The notes under the pieces were generated by a model. That model was not told the DNA's origin. It searched no databases and worked only from the letters and a program-made list of their open reading frames with translations. The position numbers and the translations under genes are program-made. From Hongsoonwoonella zoysiae (GTDB lineage: Bacteria; Pseudomonadota; Alphaproteobacteria; Rhizobiales; Stappiaceae): DNA of 64,000 nucleotides. The stretch covers positions 124,001 through 188,000 of the forward strand of contig NZ_JABRXF010000002.1 of NCBI RefSeq assembly GCF_013266695.1. Reading direction: 5' to 3'. Below are positions 26,298 through 35,455 of the stretch, one piece after another (position 1 is the first letter of the stretch; every line of letters begins with the position of its first letter).

Positions 26298-26602
26298 TTC
26301 GACAGGACGCGCGACTTATGGCGGGCAAACGCGGCCTTGAGCTTTTCTGTCGGCTGCGGTGGCGTGTCCAGCGCATCGAAGAAGGCGGCATGATCGACCG
26401 GCGCAAGCACGGTGCGTTCATGCGCGGCTATCGTTTCGAGCGCGGACTGATAGGCGGCATTCATCGTGAACACGCTATCGTCCACCCCGCTGAGAGCCGC
26501 CGCACGCTTGATCGCCTGCTTGATGTGCGGCTTGGTGCGGAAGCTCATCCGCTCGCTCGCCCGCTCGTCAATGTCCTTCGTGGTGTCGTGGAACGGGCGC
26601 AT
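26294..26602 (-). CDS. DUF1778 (TacA-like) antitoxin
   Basis: 102-residue antitoxin. The N-terminal part (ERMSFRTKPHIKQAIKRAAA) fits a ribbon-helix-helix DNA-binding domain that would autoregulate the operon; the C-terminal FFDALDTPPQPTEKLKAAF is the toxin-neutralising segment characteristic of DUF1778. The ATG at 26602 is chosen because GAGGAAA lies 6 bases upstream; a TTG five codons earlier is less likely. It precedes the GNAT toxin gene, the usual order, with a four-base overlap. Confidence 0.87.
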   Translation of the reverse strand: MRPFHDTTKDIDERASERMSFRTKPHIKQAIKRAAALSGVDDSVFTMNAAYQSALETIAAHERTVLAPVDHAAFFDALDTPPQPTEKLKAAFARHKSRVLSK

Positions 26603-26628
26603 GGCCGTTTTCCTCAAGTTCTGATGTA

Positions 26629-26659
26629 TGAAATGTACGCCACGAAGGCGTACATTTCA
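26629..26659. promoter_or_regulatory. Perfect 13-bp inverted repeat, operator candidate for the toxin-antitoxin operon
   Basis: TGAAATGTACGCC and GGCGTACATTTCA are exact reverse complements separated by ACGAA. The centre lies about 42 bases upstream of the antitoxin ATG, where the promoter should be. Position and symmetry fit a binding site for the ribbon-helix-helix antitoxin, alone or with its toxin. This is inference from position; no promoter elements are unambiguous. Confidence 0.75.
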
Positions 26660-26912
26660 ATGGCCGAAGATGCGGCGTGCAACCACGACAAGGAATCCGG
26701 CACGGCGGGGGCGACTGAACCGCTCCGGACCTGCCGGAGTTTGTATATTCAGGCGATGCGGCTACATCCGTAGACCAAGCGGAGGCGGGGAGGGCGATGC
26801 ATCACCGGGACTTGTCCGAAAAACACTGGACATTGAGGGCCGGGAGTGGTTCCTGACACGCCACGTCGCCAAGATACCCAAGACACCCAAATCCGAGAAA
26901 GACGACACGGTC

Positions 26913-27359
26913 ATGGCCGCTCCAAACATCCTGATCATCGACGCCCGCTTTTATGAGGATATCGCCGACGCGCTGCTGGAAGGCGCGAGCGACGTGCTGG
27001 AAGGTGCGGGCGCGCGCTACACCCGCATTTCCGTGCCCGGCGTGCTGGAAATTCCGGCGGCCCTTGCCATGGCCCTTGCGGCGATGGAAAACGGCACCGC
27101 CGACTATGATGGCTTCGTGCTGCTGGGCTGTGTCATTCGCGGGGAAACCTCGCACTATGATATCGTGGCGAATGAATCCGCGCGCGCGGTCATGGAGCTG
27201 GTGATCGATGCGGCCCTTCCGCTTGGAAACGGCATTCTGACGGTGGAAAATCGCGAACAGGCGATGGTGCGGGCCGACAAGACGCAGAAGAACAAGGGCG
27301 GAAGTGCCGCGCAGGCCGCGCTCGACATGATCAGGGTCCGGGACGAACTGGGCGTTTGA
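26913..27359 (+). CDS. ribH: 6,7-dimethyl-8-ribityllumazine synthase
   Basis: Penultimate step of riboflavin synthesis. The 148-residue protein begins [20 protein letters not shown] and has the conserved [29 protein letters not shown] and [17 protein letters not shown] segments, the His of the SHYD motif being the expected catalytic residue. It is separated from ribE by the accessory segment, so it must either depend on read-through over 3.9 kb or have a promoter of its own in 26660-26912. The frame is open further upstream but without family resemblance. nusB follows at once. Confidence 0.95.
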   Translation: MAAPNILIIDARFYEDIADALLEGASDVLEGAGARYTRISVPGVLEIPAALAMALAAMENGTADYDGFVLLGCVIRGETSHYDIVANESARAVMELVIDAALPLGNGILTVENREQAMVRADKTQKNKGGSAAQAALDMIRVRDELGV

Positions 27360-27367
27360 ACGAGAAG

Positions 27368-27877
27368 ATGACCGACAAGACTTCCAAACCGCGACCGGGC
27401 GAGCCGAAACCCGCCAACAAGCGCGGTGCCGCGCGGCTTGCCGCCGTGCAGGCGCTTTACCAGATGGATGTGGGCGGGGTGCGCCTGTCCGACGTGCTGG
27501 GCGAATTCGAGGCATACCGTCTGGGACAGGAGATCGACGGCGACCAGTACCGCGATGCCGATCCGGCGTGGTTCCGCGATCTCGTTTCCGGCGTCGTTGC
27601 CGATCAGCGCGTGCTCGATCCGGAAATCCACAAGGCTTTGGCCGAAGACTGGCCGCTGAAGCGCATCGACACCACGCTGCGCGCGATCCTGCGCGCGGGC
27701 GGCTTCGAGCTTTTGCGCCGCAAGGACGTGCCGGCCAAAGTGGTGATCAACGAATATATCGACATCGCCAAGGCGTTTTACGAAGGCGACGAGGCGCGCA
27801 TGGTGAACGGCGTGCTCGACAAGCTGGCGCACCGGCTGCGCTCCGGCGAATTCGGCGACGCGGGCGAGGACGCCTGA
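27368..27877 (+). CDS. nusB: Transcription antitermination factor NusB
   Basis: Binds boxA RNA with S10 and prevents early termination of rRNA transcripts. 169 residues, all-helical fold, with [20 protein letters not shown] at the N-terminus and [19 protein letters not shown] near 125-143. The ATG at 27368 is used; a TTG at 27356 overlaps the ribH stop and could give tighter coupling. The gene's stop overlaps the thiL start (TGATG). Confidence 0.95.
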   Translation: MTDKTSKPRPGEPKPANKRGAARLAAVQALYQMDVGGVRLSDVLGEFEAYRLGQEIDGDQYRDADPAWFRDLVSGVVADQRVLDPEIHKALAEDWPLKRIDTTLRAILRAGGFELLRRKDVPAKVVINEYIDIAKAFYEGDEARMVNGVLDKLAHRLRSGEFGDAGEDA

Positions 27878-28875
27878 TGGGCGATAAAAGGCCCGGCGAA
27901 TTCGAACTGATCGCCAAGTATCTGGCGCCTCTCGCCACCGACCCCGGCAGCCTTGCGCTGACCGACGATGCCGCCGTCATCCCCTCCTGGCCCGGACAGG
28001 ACCTGGTGCTGACCAAGGACATGCTGGCGGCGGGCATCCACTTCTTTCCCGACGATCCGCCGGCGGCGATCGCGGCGAAGGCGCTGAGGGTGAACCTGTC
28101 CGACCTTGCCGCCAAGGGCGCGGAGCCGAAGGGCTATCTGCTGGGCCTTGGCTTGCCGGGCGACTGGAGCGAAAGTTTTCTCGCCGAATTCTGCCAGGGG
28201 CTGAAGGCGGAGCAGGAGACTTTCGGCATCACGCTTTACGGCGGCGATACCATCCGCTCGCCCGACGGGTTTTTCGTCTCCATCACGGCGATAGGCACGC
28301 TGCCGGAGGGAACGGGCGTGCGCCGCAGCGGCGCGAAGCCGGGCGATGCCATCTTTCTGACCGGCACGATCGGCGATGCCGCGCTTGGCCTCAAGCTCAG
28401 GCTCAAGCCGGAACTGGCCGAAACACTGCAGCTTTCCGATGCCGACCGAAGCCACCTGGAAAACCGCTATCTTGTGCCGCGCCCGCGGGTGAAAGCGTCC
28501 GGGGCGGTGCGAAACCACGCCAATGCGGCGGTGGATCTTTCCGACGGGCTTGCCGCCGACCTCGCCCACATCTGCGAGGCGTCCGGCGTGTCGGCCAGGG
28601 TGGATATCGAGAAGCTGCCGATCTCCAAGGCGATATTCTCGGTCATCACGAAGGATGCCGCCGAGCTTGGCACCTGCATCGCCGGCGGCGACGACTACGA
28701 GATCCTCGCCTGCGTGCCGGCGGAACGGGCCGAGCAATTCGCGGCGGAACTGAAAGCTGCCGGCGTGCCCGCGCGCCAGATCGGCGAGATTGCCGAAGGC
28801 GAGCGAAAGGTCGATTTCCTGCAAGGCGGGCGCGTGATCGATTTCGCGGCGATTACGGGCTTCAAGCATTTTTGA
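27877..28875 (+). CDS. thiL: Thiamine-monophosphate kinase
   Basis: Phosphorylates thiamine monophosphate to the active cofactor thiamine diphosphate. The 332-residue protein has the N-terminal LTDDAAVI, the ATP/Mg-binding LRVNLSDLAAKGAEPKGYLL and YGGDTIRSPDG segments, and the GGDDYEILA motif near 270. Its ATG shares two bases with the nusB stop codon. It ends the glyA-to-thiL run of same-strand genes. Confidence 0.95.
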   Translation: MGDKRPGEFELIAKYLAPLATDPGSLALTDDAAVIPSWPGQDLVLTKDMLAAGIHFFPDDPPAAIAAKALRVNLSDLAAKGAEPKGYLLGLGLPGDWSESFLAEFCQGLKAEQETFGITLYGGDTIRSPDGFFVSITAIGTLPEGTGVRRSGAKPGDAIFLTGTIGDAALGLKLRLKPELAETLQLSDADRSHLENRYLVPRPRVKASGAVRNHANAAVDLSDGLAADLAHICEASGVSARVDIEKLPISKAIFSVITKDAAELGTCIAGGDDYEILACVPAERAEQFAAELKAAGVPARQIGEIAEGERKVDFLQGGRVIDFAAITGFKHF

Positions 28876-28936
28876 GGCGCTATTGTTTGAATTAATCAGC
28901 CTTTGTCACTTCGGGAAGCTGGTCAATATCAAGTGC

Positions 28937-28969
28937 GATAGCCTGAGCTCCTTCAAGGCTTAGGCTATC
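28937..28969. terminator. Inverted repeat between convergent thiL and ankyrin gene
   Basis: Twelve-base arms GATAGCCTGAGC and GCTTAGGCTATC pair with one mismatch around a short loop. No T-run follows on either side, so a role as a two-way terminator is only likely from its position between convergent genes. Confidence 0.45.
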
Positions 28970-29028
28970 GTCCGCGGTGAAGTGACTGAAGTAGCTTGAT
29001 GAAGCTGCTGCGCAATGATCGGGCTGCA

Positions 29029-29850
29029 TCATAAGCCACTGAGATATCGCACGACATCGGACTGAATAGAACTTTTTGCATAATCGATCGCGGTCGATCC
29101 ATCGTTCGAGCTTTTCGATACCTCAGCGCCGCTTTCGACAAGAAACCGAGCGTTCTCAAGATTGCCGGCAATAGCTGCCATCATCAGTGCAGTTTTTCCA
29201 TGTTTATTAGTGGCATTCGGGTCGGCGCCTTTCCCAACAAGAAGCTCCAGCATAGCGGCGTTTTGAGGCCGCCACGCCGCTTTCATCAGTGCTGTCTCTC
29301 CAACCTCATTAATTCCCCCATTTTGGCTTTTATTCACATCGGCGCCGAGTCGTATTAACTCCTCGGCCATGCGCACCGATCCTTTTTTCGCAGCGACCAT
29401 CAACGGCGTTCGCCCTGCGGCGTCGGGTTGAGACACATCCGCGCCAGCCTCTATCAGTCGGTCGAATATCTCTTCGCGCCCCATCGATATGGACCATAAC
29501 AGCGCACTGCAACCCACCCCATTCGTAGCGTCAGGATCTCCGCCGCGGTCTAAAATGGTATCGAGATCGTCGATCTTGTTTCGCGCAACCGCTATCATAA
29601 GTGGTGTGGTAATTTGTGGTTTTTCAATATTCCCGCTGATATGTCCTTCCGCAGCACGTATGATCCAGTCGTCGGAGAACCGGCCACTAGCCCATAGCGA
29701 TGCGACGCATCCATTCGATTGTACGCGGACAAATGTCACACCCAACTGCAGCTTTGAATTAGTAATTGGGTCCGTTTCGCTCGTTGCTGTATTCGGAAGC
29801 GCGGTCAGCGCCGCCACTATCAAGAGATTTTTCCAAAACGTGTTTTGCAT
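29029..29850 (-). CDS. Periplasmic ankyrin-repeat protein
   Basis: 273 residues. A signal peptide (MQNTFWKNLLIVAALTALPN, cleavage near TATS) is followed by about 70 residues without known motif and then five or six ankyrin repeats between about 85 and 270, each with the TPLMxAA or TALMxAA helix and a (G)ADPN/ADVN turn. Ankyrin repeats bind other proteins; bacterial periplasmic examples are often of unknown role. Codon usage is less GC-biased than the neighbours. A good -10 element (TATAAT, complement of 29870-29875) lies 20 bases upstream and AGGA is 9 bases before the ATG at 29850. Confidence 0.85.
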   Translation of the reverse strand: MQNTFWKNLLIVAALTALPNTATSETDPITNSKLQLGVTFVRVQSNGCVASLWASGRFSDDWIIRAAEGHISGNIEKPQITTPLMIAVARNKIDDLDTILDRGGDPDATNGVGCSALLWSISMGREEIFDRLIEAGADVSQPDAAGRTPLMVAAKKGSVRMAEELIRLGADVNKSQNGGINEVGETALMKAAWRPQNAAMLELLVGKGADPNATNKHGKTALMMAAIAGNLENARFLVESGAEVSKSSNDGSTAIDYAKSSIQSDVVRYLSGL

Positions 29851-30208
29851 TATCGCATATCCTGTCAAAATTATAGAAAGTCATCATCAGTTCGGCTGTT
29901 AAATTTCAGGTATCTCACGTTTTATTATGCGGACCGTTCTGTTCTGCCGAGCGCCAATCGTTTGGCTTATATTCTCCGCGCGGCCGCCTATTGCCAAGAA
30001 ACAATTCTTTTAAGCAACCGTACGCTTTCGCGATGCGCTTGGCGCACGCGGGCCGGAATGACGACGGAGAGGATGAGCGATCGCTTTCACGCCGGTAACT
30101 CGTTTCATGGACTTCCTGCTGGCCAAGTAGTTGCAAGCCCTTTAAACAAATGGCTTTCGAGGGTCGGGTGCCGAAGGTGCCCGGCCTGAAATTCGTTTGA
30201 GGACGGCA
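29851..30208. other. Divergent intergenic region between the ankyrin and MFS genes
   Basis: 358 bases. The left end holds the ankyrin gene promoter (TATAAT on the minus strand at 29870-29875). I see no further gene; the right 100 bases lead into the MFS gene with GAGGA near 30200. Confidence 0.5.
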
Positions 30209-31429
30209 ATGACGGCGATCCCCTCCGCAACGGCTTTCATCGACGACAGGCTGGCGAAACGAAACGCCATGCTGCTGGCGGTCGCGCAGGCGCTGGGTGG
30301 GGCGGCGGCTTCCATCGTCATCGCCACCGGATCGCTGGTCGGGGCGAGCCTGCTCGGCTCCGACAAGTCGCTGGCGACGCTGCCCGTTTCCTGCTTCGTG
30401 CTGGGCACGGCCTTCGGCACGCTGCCGGCGGGCGCGATCATGCACCGCTTCGGGCGGCGCGCCGGCTTCATGGGGGCATCGCTTTTCGGCGCGTCAGCCT
30501 CGATAGTCGCGGCCTATGCGGTCTTTAAGGCCGATTTCTGGCTGTTTTGCCTTGCGGTGCTCTGCACCGGCTTCGTCGGCGCCTTCGTACAGCAGTTCCG
30601 CTTCGCAGCCGCCGATACGGCGAGCGAGGGCTTCAAGCCGAAGGCGATTTCCTGGGTTCTGGCGGGCGGCGTGCTGGCCGGCATCGTAGGCCCGCAGACC
30701 GTGATCTGGACCAAGGATCTTTTCTCGCCGATCCTTTTTGCCGGAACCTATCTGGCGCAAGGCGGGCTTGCGCTCGTCTCATTCACCGTCCTTTCGTTCC
30801 TGCGCATTCCGAAGCCCGTTCGCGGCGAGACGAAAGCGAAGGGCCGCCCGCTCGGCGAGATCGTGGCGCAGCGACGCTTCCTCGTTGCGGCGGCCTGCGC
30901 GATCACCACCTACGCGCTGATGAGCCTCGTCATGACGGCGACACCCCTTGCCATGATCGGCTGCGGGTTGAGCGAGACGGATGCGGCGCTTGCCATCCAG
31001 TGGCACGTATTGGCGATGTTCGGTCCGAGCTTCTTCACCGGCAACCTGATTTCGCGAATCGGCAAGGAGCGTACCGTCGCGCTTGGCCTTTTGCTGCTTG
31101 CAGGGTGTTCGGCCGTAGCGCTTTCGGGCCTTGACGTCGCGAATTTCTGGGCAGCGCTCGTCCTGCTAGGCCTCGGCTGGAATTTCGCCTTCATCGGCGC
31201 GACCTCGATGCTGACCGACACTTACCGCCACGAGGAGCGCACGCGCGTTCAGGCCGTTAACGACTTTCTGGTCTTCGGCTTTGTCGCAGCAGCGTCTTTT
31301 TCTTCCGGGAAGCTGCTGCACACCTTCGGCTGGGGCAGCGTGAACCTGCTTGTCTTCCCCTTCACGGCGCTTTGCGTTGTCCTGCTTGTCTGGCTGGTGA
31401 CGGGCGAAAGAAAAGCTGTTGCTTCCTAG
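30209..31429 (+). CDS. Major facilitator superfamily transporter
   Basis: 406-residue inner-membrane transporter with twelve predicted spans. The loop between spans 2 and 3 carries GAIMHRFGRRAGF, a form of the MFS motif A. The long central loop (residues about 200-220, VRGETKAKGRPLGEI) separates the two six-span halves. The substrate cannot be told; the type resembles bacterial YcaD/NarK-like drug or metabolite carriers without a specific signature. GAGGA lies five bases before the ATG; a TTG four codons upstream is an alternative. It stands alone. Confidence 0.83.
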   Translation: MTAIPSATAFIDDRLAKRNAMLLAVAQALGGAAASIVIATGSLVGASLLGSDKSLATLPVSCFVLGTAFGTLPAGAIMHRFGRRAGFMGASLFGASASIVAAYAVFKADFWLFCLAVLCTGFVGAFVQQFRFAAADTASEGFKPKAISWVLAGGVLAGIVGPQTVIWTKDLFSPILFAGTYLAQGGLALVSFTVLSFLRIPKPVRGETKAKGRPLGEIVAQRRFLVAAACAITTYALMSLVMTATPLAMIGCGLSETDAALAIQWHVLAMFGPSFFTGNLISRIGKERTVALGLLLLAGCSAVALSGLDVANFWAALVLLGLGWNFAFIGATSMLTDTYRHEERTRVQAVNDFLVFGFVAAASFSSGKLLHTFGWGSVNLLVFPFTALCVVLLVWLVTGERKAVAS

Positions 31430-31564
31430 CACTGTTTCCCAACGTTAGTTCCTCCCACTCGAAAGTCCAGCTTGACGGCTGACGCAGGCCGGATACCGTT
31501 TCCGCACCGGCGACAAAGACAAAAACAATTCGCCGTCCGGAATCATCCTTGTAGGGGGGAGCTT

Positions 31565-33700
31565 ATGACAGAGCTCGTATTAGTCGTATTATGTGGGTTG
31601 TTGTCCGTCGCCTACGGCATATGGGCCATCCGGTCCGTCATGGCGTCGGACGCAGGCAATGAACGGATGCAGGAAATCGCCGGCGCCATTCAGGAAGGCG
31701 CGCAGGCGTACCTCACCCGCCAATATTCGACGATCGCCGTCGTCGGCGTCGTCATCTTCGTCATCGGTGTGTTTCTCCTGGGGCTCCCCGTTGCAATCGG
31801 CTTCGCCATCGGCGCGGTGCTTTCCGCCGCAGCGGGCTTCATCGGCATGCTCGTCTCCGTACGCGCGAACGTGCGGACCGCGCAAGCGGCGAGCCAGTCT
31901 CTTGCCGCGGGCCTTGAGATCGCCTTCAAATCCGGCGCGGTGACGGGGATGCTTGTTGCCGGTCTCGCGCTTCTTGGCGTTGCCGTCTACTTCATGATCC
32001 TCACGCAATTCGCCGGCTACGCGCCAACCGACCGCGTGGTGATCGACGCGCTGGTGGCGCTCGGCTTCGGCGCCTCGCTGATCTCGATCTTCGCGCGTCT
32101 CGGCGGCGGCATCTTCACCAAGGGTGCGGACGTCGGCGGCGATCTTGTGGGCAAGGTGGAAGCCGGCATTCCCGAGGACGATCCGCGCAACCCGGCGACA
32201 ATCGCCGACAACGTGGGCGACAACGTCGGCGATTGCGCCGGCATGGCCGCCGACCTGTTCGAGACCTATGCGGTGACCGTGGTCGCGACCATGGTGCTCG
32301 CCTCGATCTTCTTCACCGGCGGGGCCGCGATCGACCTGATGCTGCTTCCGCTCGTCATCGGCGCGGCCTGCGTGGTGACCTCGATCATCGGCACGTTCTT
32401 CGTGAAGCTCGGCGCCAACAACTCGATCATGGGCGCTCTCTACAAGGGTTTCGTGGCAACCGCCGTGCTCTCCGCGGTGGCGCTGTTCGCCGTCATCGCG
32501 CTGTGGCTCGGCCTGGGGACCGAGTACTCCAGCGCCGTTGCCGGCAGCTTCACCGGATTTGGGCTGTTCCTGTGCGGCCTTGTGGGGCTCGTCGTGACCG
32601 GCCTCATCATCTGGGTGACGGAATATTACACCGGCACGGACTACCGCCCGGTGCGCTCCATCGCCCAAGCCTCGGTGACGGGCCACGGCACGAACGTGAT
32701 CCAGGGGCTTGCCGTCTCGCTGGAGGCAACCGCGCTGCCGGCGATCATCATCATCGCGGGCATATTGTTCTCCTTCAATATCGCGGGTCTTTTCGGCATC
32801 GCCATCGCGGTGACGACGATGCTGGCGCTCGCCGGCATGGTGGTTGCGCTCGACGCATTCGGTCCGGTGACGGACAATGCAGGCGGCATCGCCGAAATGG
32901 CGGGCCTGCCCGACGAGGTGCGCTCCACGACGGATGCGCTCGACGCGGTGGGCAACACCACCAAGGCGGTGACCAAGGGCTATGCCATCGGCTCCGCCGG
33001 CCTCGGAGCGCTGGTTCTCTTCGCGGCCTATACGTCGGATCTCAAGTTCTTCGCCGAACAGCAGGCGGGAACCGGCGGCTTCTTCGATGGCGTCCAGGTG
33101 GATTTCTCGCTGTCGAACCCCTATGTCGTCGTCGGCCTCCTGTTCGGCGGCCTTTTGCCCTACCTCTTCGGCGGGCTTTCCATGACGGCGGTCGGGCGCG
33201 CGGGCAGCGCGGTGGTGCAGGAAGTGCGCCGCCAGTTCCGCGAAAAACCCGGCATCATGGAGGGAACCGAAAAGCCGGATTACGGGCGGGCAGTCGACAT
33301 GCTGACCAAGGCGGCGATCCGCGAGATGATCGTGCCCTCGCTCCTGCCGGTGCTCTCGCCCATCGTGGTCTATTTCGTCATCGCGGCGATTGCGGGCAAG
33401 GACAACGGCTTTGCCGCCCTTGGCGCGATGCTGCTCGGCGTGATCGTGACCGGGCTCTTCGTCGCCATTTCCATGACGGCGGGCGGCGGCGCCTGGGACA
33501 ACGCCAAGAAATCTTTCGAGGACGGTTTCGTCGACAAGGACGGAACGCGCCACGAGAAGGGGTCGGAAGCGCACAAGGCCTCGGTGACCGGCGATACCGT
33601 CGGCGATCCTTACAAGGATACGGCGGGGCCCGCCGTGAACCCGATGATCAAGATCACCAATATCGTGGCGCTTCTGCTGCTCGCGGTGCTGGCGCACTGA
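31565..33700 (+). CDS. hppA: K+-independent proton-translocating pyrophosphatase
   Basis: Membrane enzyme that hydrolyses pyrophosphate and pumps protons out of the cytoplasm. 711 residues, about 16 spans. The substrate-binding loop has [20 protein letters not shown] and [18 protein letters not shown], and the C-terminal [17 protein letters not shown] is present. The diagnostic segment reads [10 protein letters not shown]: Lys and Thr at the positions that are Ala and another residue in K+-stimulated forms, which places it in the K+-independent class. GGGGGGAG stands four to five bases before the ATG at 31565. Confidence 0.95.
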   Translation: MTELVLVVLCGLLSVAYGIWAIRSVMASDAGNERMQEIAGAIQEGAQAYLTRQYSTIAVVGVVIFVIGVFLLGLPVAIGFAIGAVLSAAAGFIGMLVSVRANVRTAQAASQSLAAGLEIAFKSGAVTGMLVAGLALLGVAVYFMILTQFAGYAPTDRVVIDALVALGFGASLISIFARLGGGIFTKGADVGGDLVGKVEAGIPEDDPRNPATIADNVGDNVGDCAGMAADLFETYAVTVVATMVLASIFFTGGAAIDLMLLPLVIGAACVVTSIIGTFFVKLGANNSIMGALYKGFVATAVLSAVALFAVIALWLGLGTEYSSAVAGSFTGFGLFLCGLVGLVVTGLIIWVTEYYTGTDYRPVRSIAQASVTGHGTNVIQGLAVSLEATALPAIIIIAGILFSFNIAGLFGIAIAVTTMLALAGMVVALDAFGPVTDNAGGIAEMAGLPDEVRSTTDALDAVGNTTKAVTKGYAIGSAGLGALVLFAAYTSDLKFFAEQQAGTGGFFDGVQVDFSLSNPYVVVGLLFGGLLPYLFGGLSMTAVGRAGSAVVQEVRRQFREKPGIMEGTEKPDYGRAVDMLTKAAIREMIVPSLLPVLSPIVVYFVIAAIAGKDNGFAALGAMLLGVIVTGLFVAISMTAGGGAWDNAKKSFEDGFVDKDGTRHEKGSEAHKASVTGDTVGDPYKDTAGPAVNPMIKITNIVALLLLAVLAH

Positions 33701-33722
33701 TCGTACGGAAGATGAAAAAACA

Positions 33723-33752
33723 CCCCTCGCGAGATCCTCGCGAGGGGTTTTT
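33723..33752. terminator. Intrinsic terminator after hppA
   Basis: Perfect 11-bp stem CCCCTCGCGAG/CTCGCGAGGGG with an ATC loop followed by TTTTT on the plus strand; an A-run precedes it (33716-33721), so it may also end the convergent bamE transcript. Confidence 0.93.
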
Positions 33753-33788
33753 CGTTGGTTCAACCGTCCCGATTACAGACAGAGCGGA

Positions 33789-34226
33789 TTAAAGGCCGAG
33801 CGTCGGGTTCTGAGCGCCCCTCAGGATCTGCGTCAGGAAGCCGTAATCCTCGCCGCCCGTGCGCGTCTTGCGGGTCAGGATGTCGACGACCTTGCCGTCT
33901 TCCAGGCTGTAGAAGCCGACATCGCGCACGAAGCCGTCATCGTCGAAATAAACCGCGACCACGCGCTGCTCCACCACTTTCGGGGGCAGAAAGGCGGTCG
34001 TCTCCGTGATCTGAGAAATGTAATAATAGGCATCGCCGTTAAGGCGCGACGTGGTCGACGGGGAACCGAGCACCAGTTCGACCTGCTCGCGGCTGGAGCC
34101 GATCTGTACGTCCTGAACCGTATCCGGCGAGATGACATGACCATGAGTCAGTGTCGTGGTAAAACATCCGCCGAGAGGAAGAGCGAGCGCGCTTGCCAGA
34201 ACCGCGCCGCGTAGCCATGACTTCAT
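33789..34226 (-). CDS. bamE: Outer-membrane assembly lipoprotein BamE (SmpA/OmlA family)
   Basis: Lipoprotein component of the BAM complex that inserts beta-barrel proteins. 145 residues: signal peptide with lipobox LGGC at residues 18-21, so the mature protein starts at Cys21; then the SmpA domain with VQIGSSREQVELVLGSPS and the conserved YYYISQ strand. The C-terminal tail is longer than in E. coli, as is normal in alphaproteobacteria. It is divergent from the cytochrome chaperone gene. Confidence 0.92.
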   Translation of the reverse strand: MKSWLRGAVLASALALPLGGCFTTTLTHGHVISPDTVQDVQIGSSREQVELVLGSPSTTSRLNGDAYYYISQITETTAFLPPKVVEQRVVAVYFDDDGFVRDVGFYSLEDGKVVDILTRKTRTGGEDYGFLTQILRGAQNPTLGL

Positions 34227-34322
34227 CTGTAATCACCCTGTGCCGTCTGCCTTCGCCGTTCTTGGCAAACTCCCTAACCTGCGATAGGCCACTTGGCAAC
34301 TGTGGTCGGAGTGAGGCGTGAA

Positions 34323-34865
34323 ATGGTGTTCGGATTTTTCCGCAAGCGCGAGAATCCATCGGTCTATGAGGTTTACAACAAGATCGTGGAACAGGCGCGC
34401 CGGCCGCATTTCTACGAAGTCTTGCGCGTGCCGGACACGATCGACGGGCGCTACGACCTTGTCGTGCTGCATGCGATCCTTGTTTTCTATCGTCTCGGCA
34501 AGGAAAAGGAGGAAAAAGCGGCCGCCTTTTCCCAGGAGGTGTTCGACCTTTTCTTCAAGGATATGGACCGGAACTTGCGCGAACTGGGCGTGGGCGACGT
34601 GATCGTGCCGAAGAAGATCAAGAAGATGGCCGAAATGTTCTATGGGCGCGCGGGGGTTTACACCGAGGCGATCGAGATGGGAGACCATGAGGCGCTGACG
34701 CGCGCGATCGACCGTAACATCTTTCCCGAGGACGGAGATCCGGTGGCGGCAAGCGCGATTGCCGCTTATATGGGGGCGACGACGGAAAACCTGAAAAAGC
34801 AACCGCTCGACAGCCTGCTTTCAGGCGATATCGCCTGGATCGACGAGACCGCCTTTACCGCATAA
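34323..34865 (+). CDS. Ubiquinol-cytochrome c chaperone family protein (CBP3-like)
   Basis: 180 residues. Bacterial homologue of the mitochondrial Cbp3/UQCC1 factor that helps cytochrome b and thus the bc1 complex to assemble. The conserved features are RRPHFYEVLRVPDTIDGRYDLVVLHA near 27-52, VFDLFFKDMDRNLRELGVGD near 78-97 and KIKKMAEMFYGR. All-helical, soluble, no signal. GAGG lies six bases before the ATG. The next gene (yceD) starts 12 bases after its stop, a pair conserved in many alphaproteobacteria. Confidence 0.9.
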   Translation: MVFGFFRKRENPSVYEVYNKIVEQARRPHFYEVLRVPDTIDGRYDLVVLHAILVFYRLGKEKEEKAAAFSQEVFDLFFKDMDRNLRELGVGDVIVPKKIKKMAEMFYGRAGVYTEAIEMGDHEALTRAIDRNIFPEDGDPVAASAIAAYMGATTENLKKQPLDSLLSGDIAWIDETAFTA

Positions 34866-34876
34866 AGAAAAGAACC

Positions 34877-35455
34877 ATGCCGGAATTTACTCCTCCCGTC
34901 TCGCGTGTGCGGGACGTCACCCGTATCGGCGACAAGCCCGAAACCGCCAGCATTCGCCTGAGCGAGGAAGAAAGCGCCGCTATGGTCGCCGCATACGGCC
35001 TTGTGGAGCTGCCGTCGTTCGATGTCGAAATGGAACTGAGGCCATGGCGAAAAACCGGAGTGGCCGTGAAAGGCCAACTGCGGGCCACGGCCGTGCAGGA
35101 ATGTGTCGTCACGCTTGAACCGGTGACGCAGGAGATCGACGAAACATTTCAGGTGCGCTTCCTGCCGGAGGAGGAAGCGGCGCGCGCAGTCCCGCGCGTG
35201 GAGGATGCCGAAATCGACGTCGACTTCGAAAGGGACGATCCGCCGGAGGCGATCATTGGCGGGTCGATCGACCTTGGCGCGGTGGCCTGCGAACAGTTCG
35301 CGCTGATGCTCGACCCCTTCCCGAGAGCCAGTGGCGCGGGATCGCCCGACGGGATCGTGGCACGGGCGGGAGGCGACGAGGGGAAAGACGAACGGCCGCC
35401 TTCGCCCTTCGCCGCGCTGCAGGCGCTCAAGGACAAGACGGGCATGCCGGATTAG
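34877..35455 (+). CDS. yceD: YceD/DUF177-family protein
   Basis: 192 residues. DUF177 proteins are encoded just before rpmF/plsX in most bacteria, and related plant proteins affect 23S rRNA accumulation. The family core is visible: LRATAVQECVVTLEPVTQEI with the Cys of the strand motif, an acidic stretch, and DLGAVACEQFALMLDPFPR. The C-terminal segment with FAALQALKDK is also typical. In this genome rpmF does not follow; plsX comes 265 bases later, with nothing recognisable between. Confidence 0.88.
   Translation: MPEFTPPVSRVRDVTRIGDKPETASIRLSEEESAAMVAAYGLVELPSFDVEMELRPWRKTGVAVKGQLRATAVQECVVTLEPVTQEIDETFQVRFLPEEEAARAVPRVEDAEIDVDFERDDPPEAIIGGSIDLGAVACEQFALMLDPFPRASGAGSPDGIVARAGGDEGKDERPPSPFAALQALKDKTGMPD

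Larger units (their letters stand above)
23003..26912. mobile_element. Accessory segment (island) inside the riboflavin gene run
   Basis: Between ribE and ribH, which are normally adjacent in relatives, lies about 3.9 kb of DNA with lower GC, low coding density, unknown genes on both strands, a decayed IS5-type transposase and a toxin-antitoxin pair. These are marks of an insertion hot spot. I could not identify an integrase, att repeats or a target-site duplication, so the mechanism and exact borders are unknown. The right border may lie between 26660 and 26800, because the sequence just before ribH again looks GC-rich. Confidence 0.65.

Noticed and set aside
26660-26912. FMN riboswitch before ribH
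   Set aside because: None of the conserved RFN-element blocks (for example the GGGGCNNGGTG start) is seen.
31589-33763. 724-codon open frame on the minus strand and a long plus-strand frame at 32233-33792
   Set aside because: Both are shadows of hppA, with His/Arg/Gly-rich composition and no recognisable domains.
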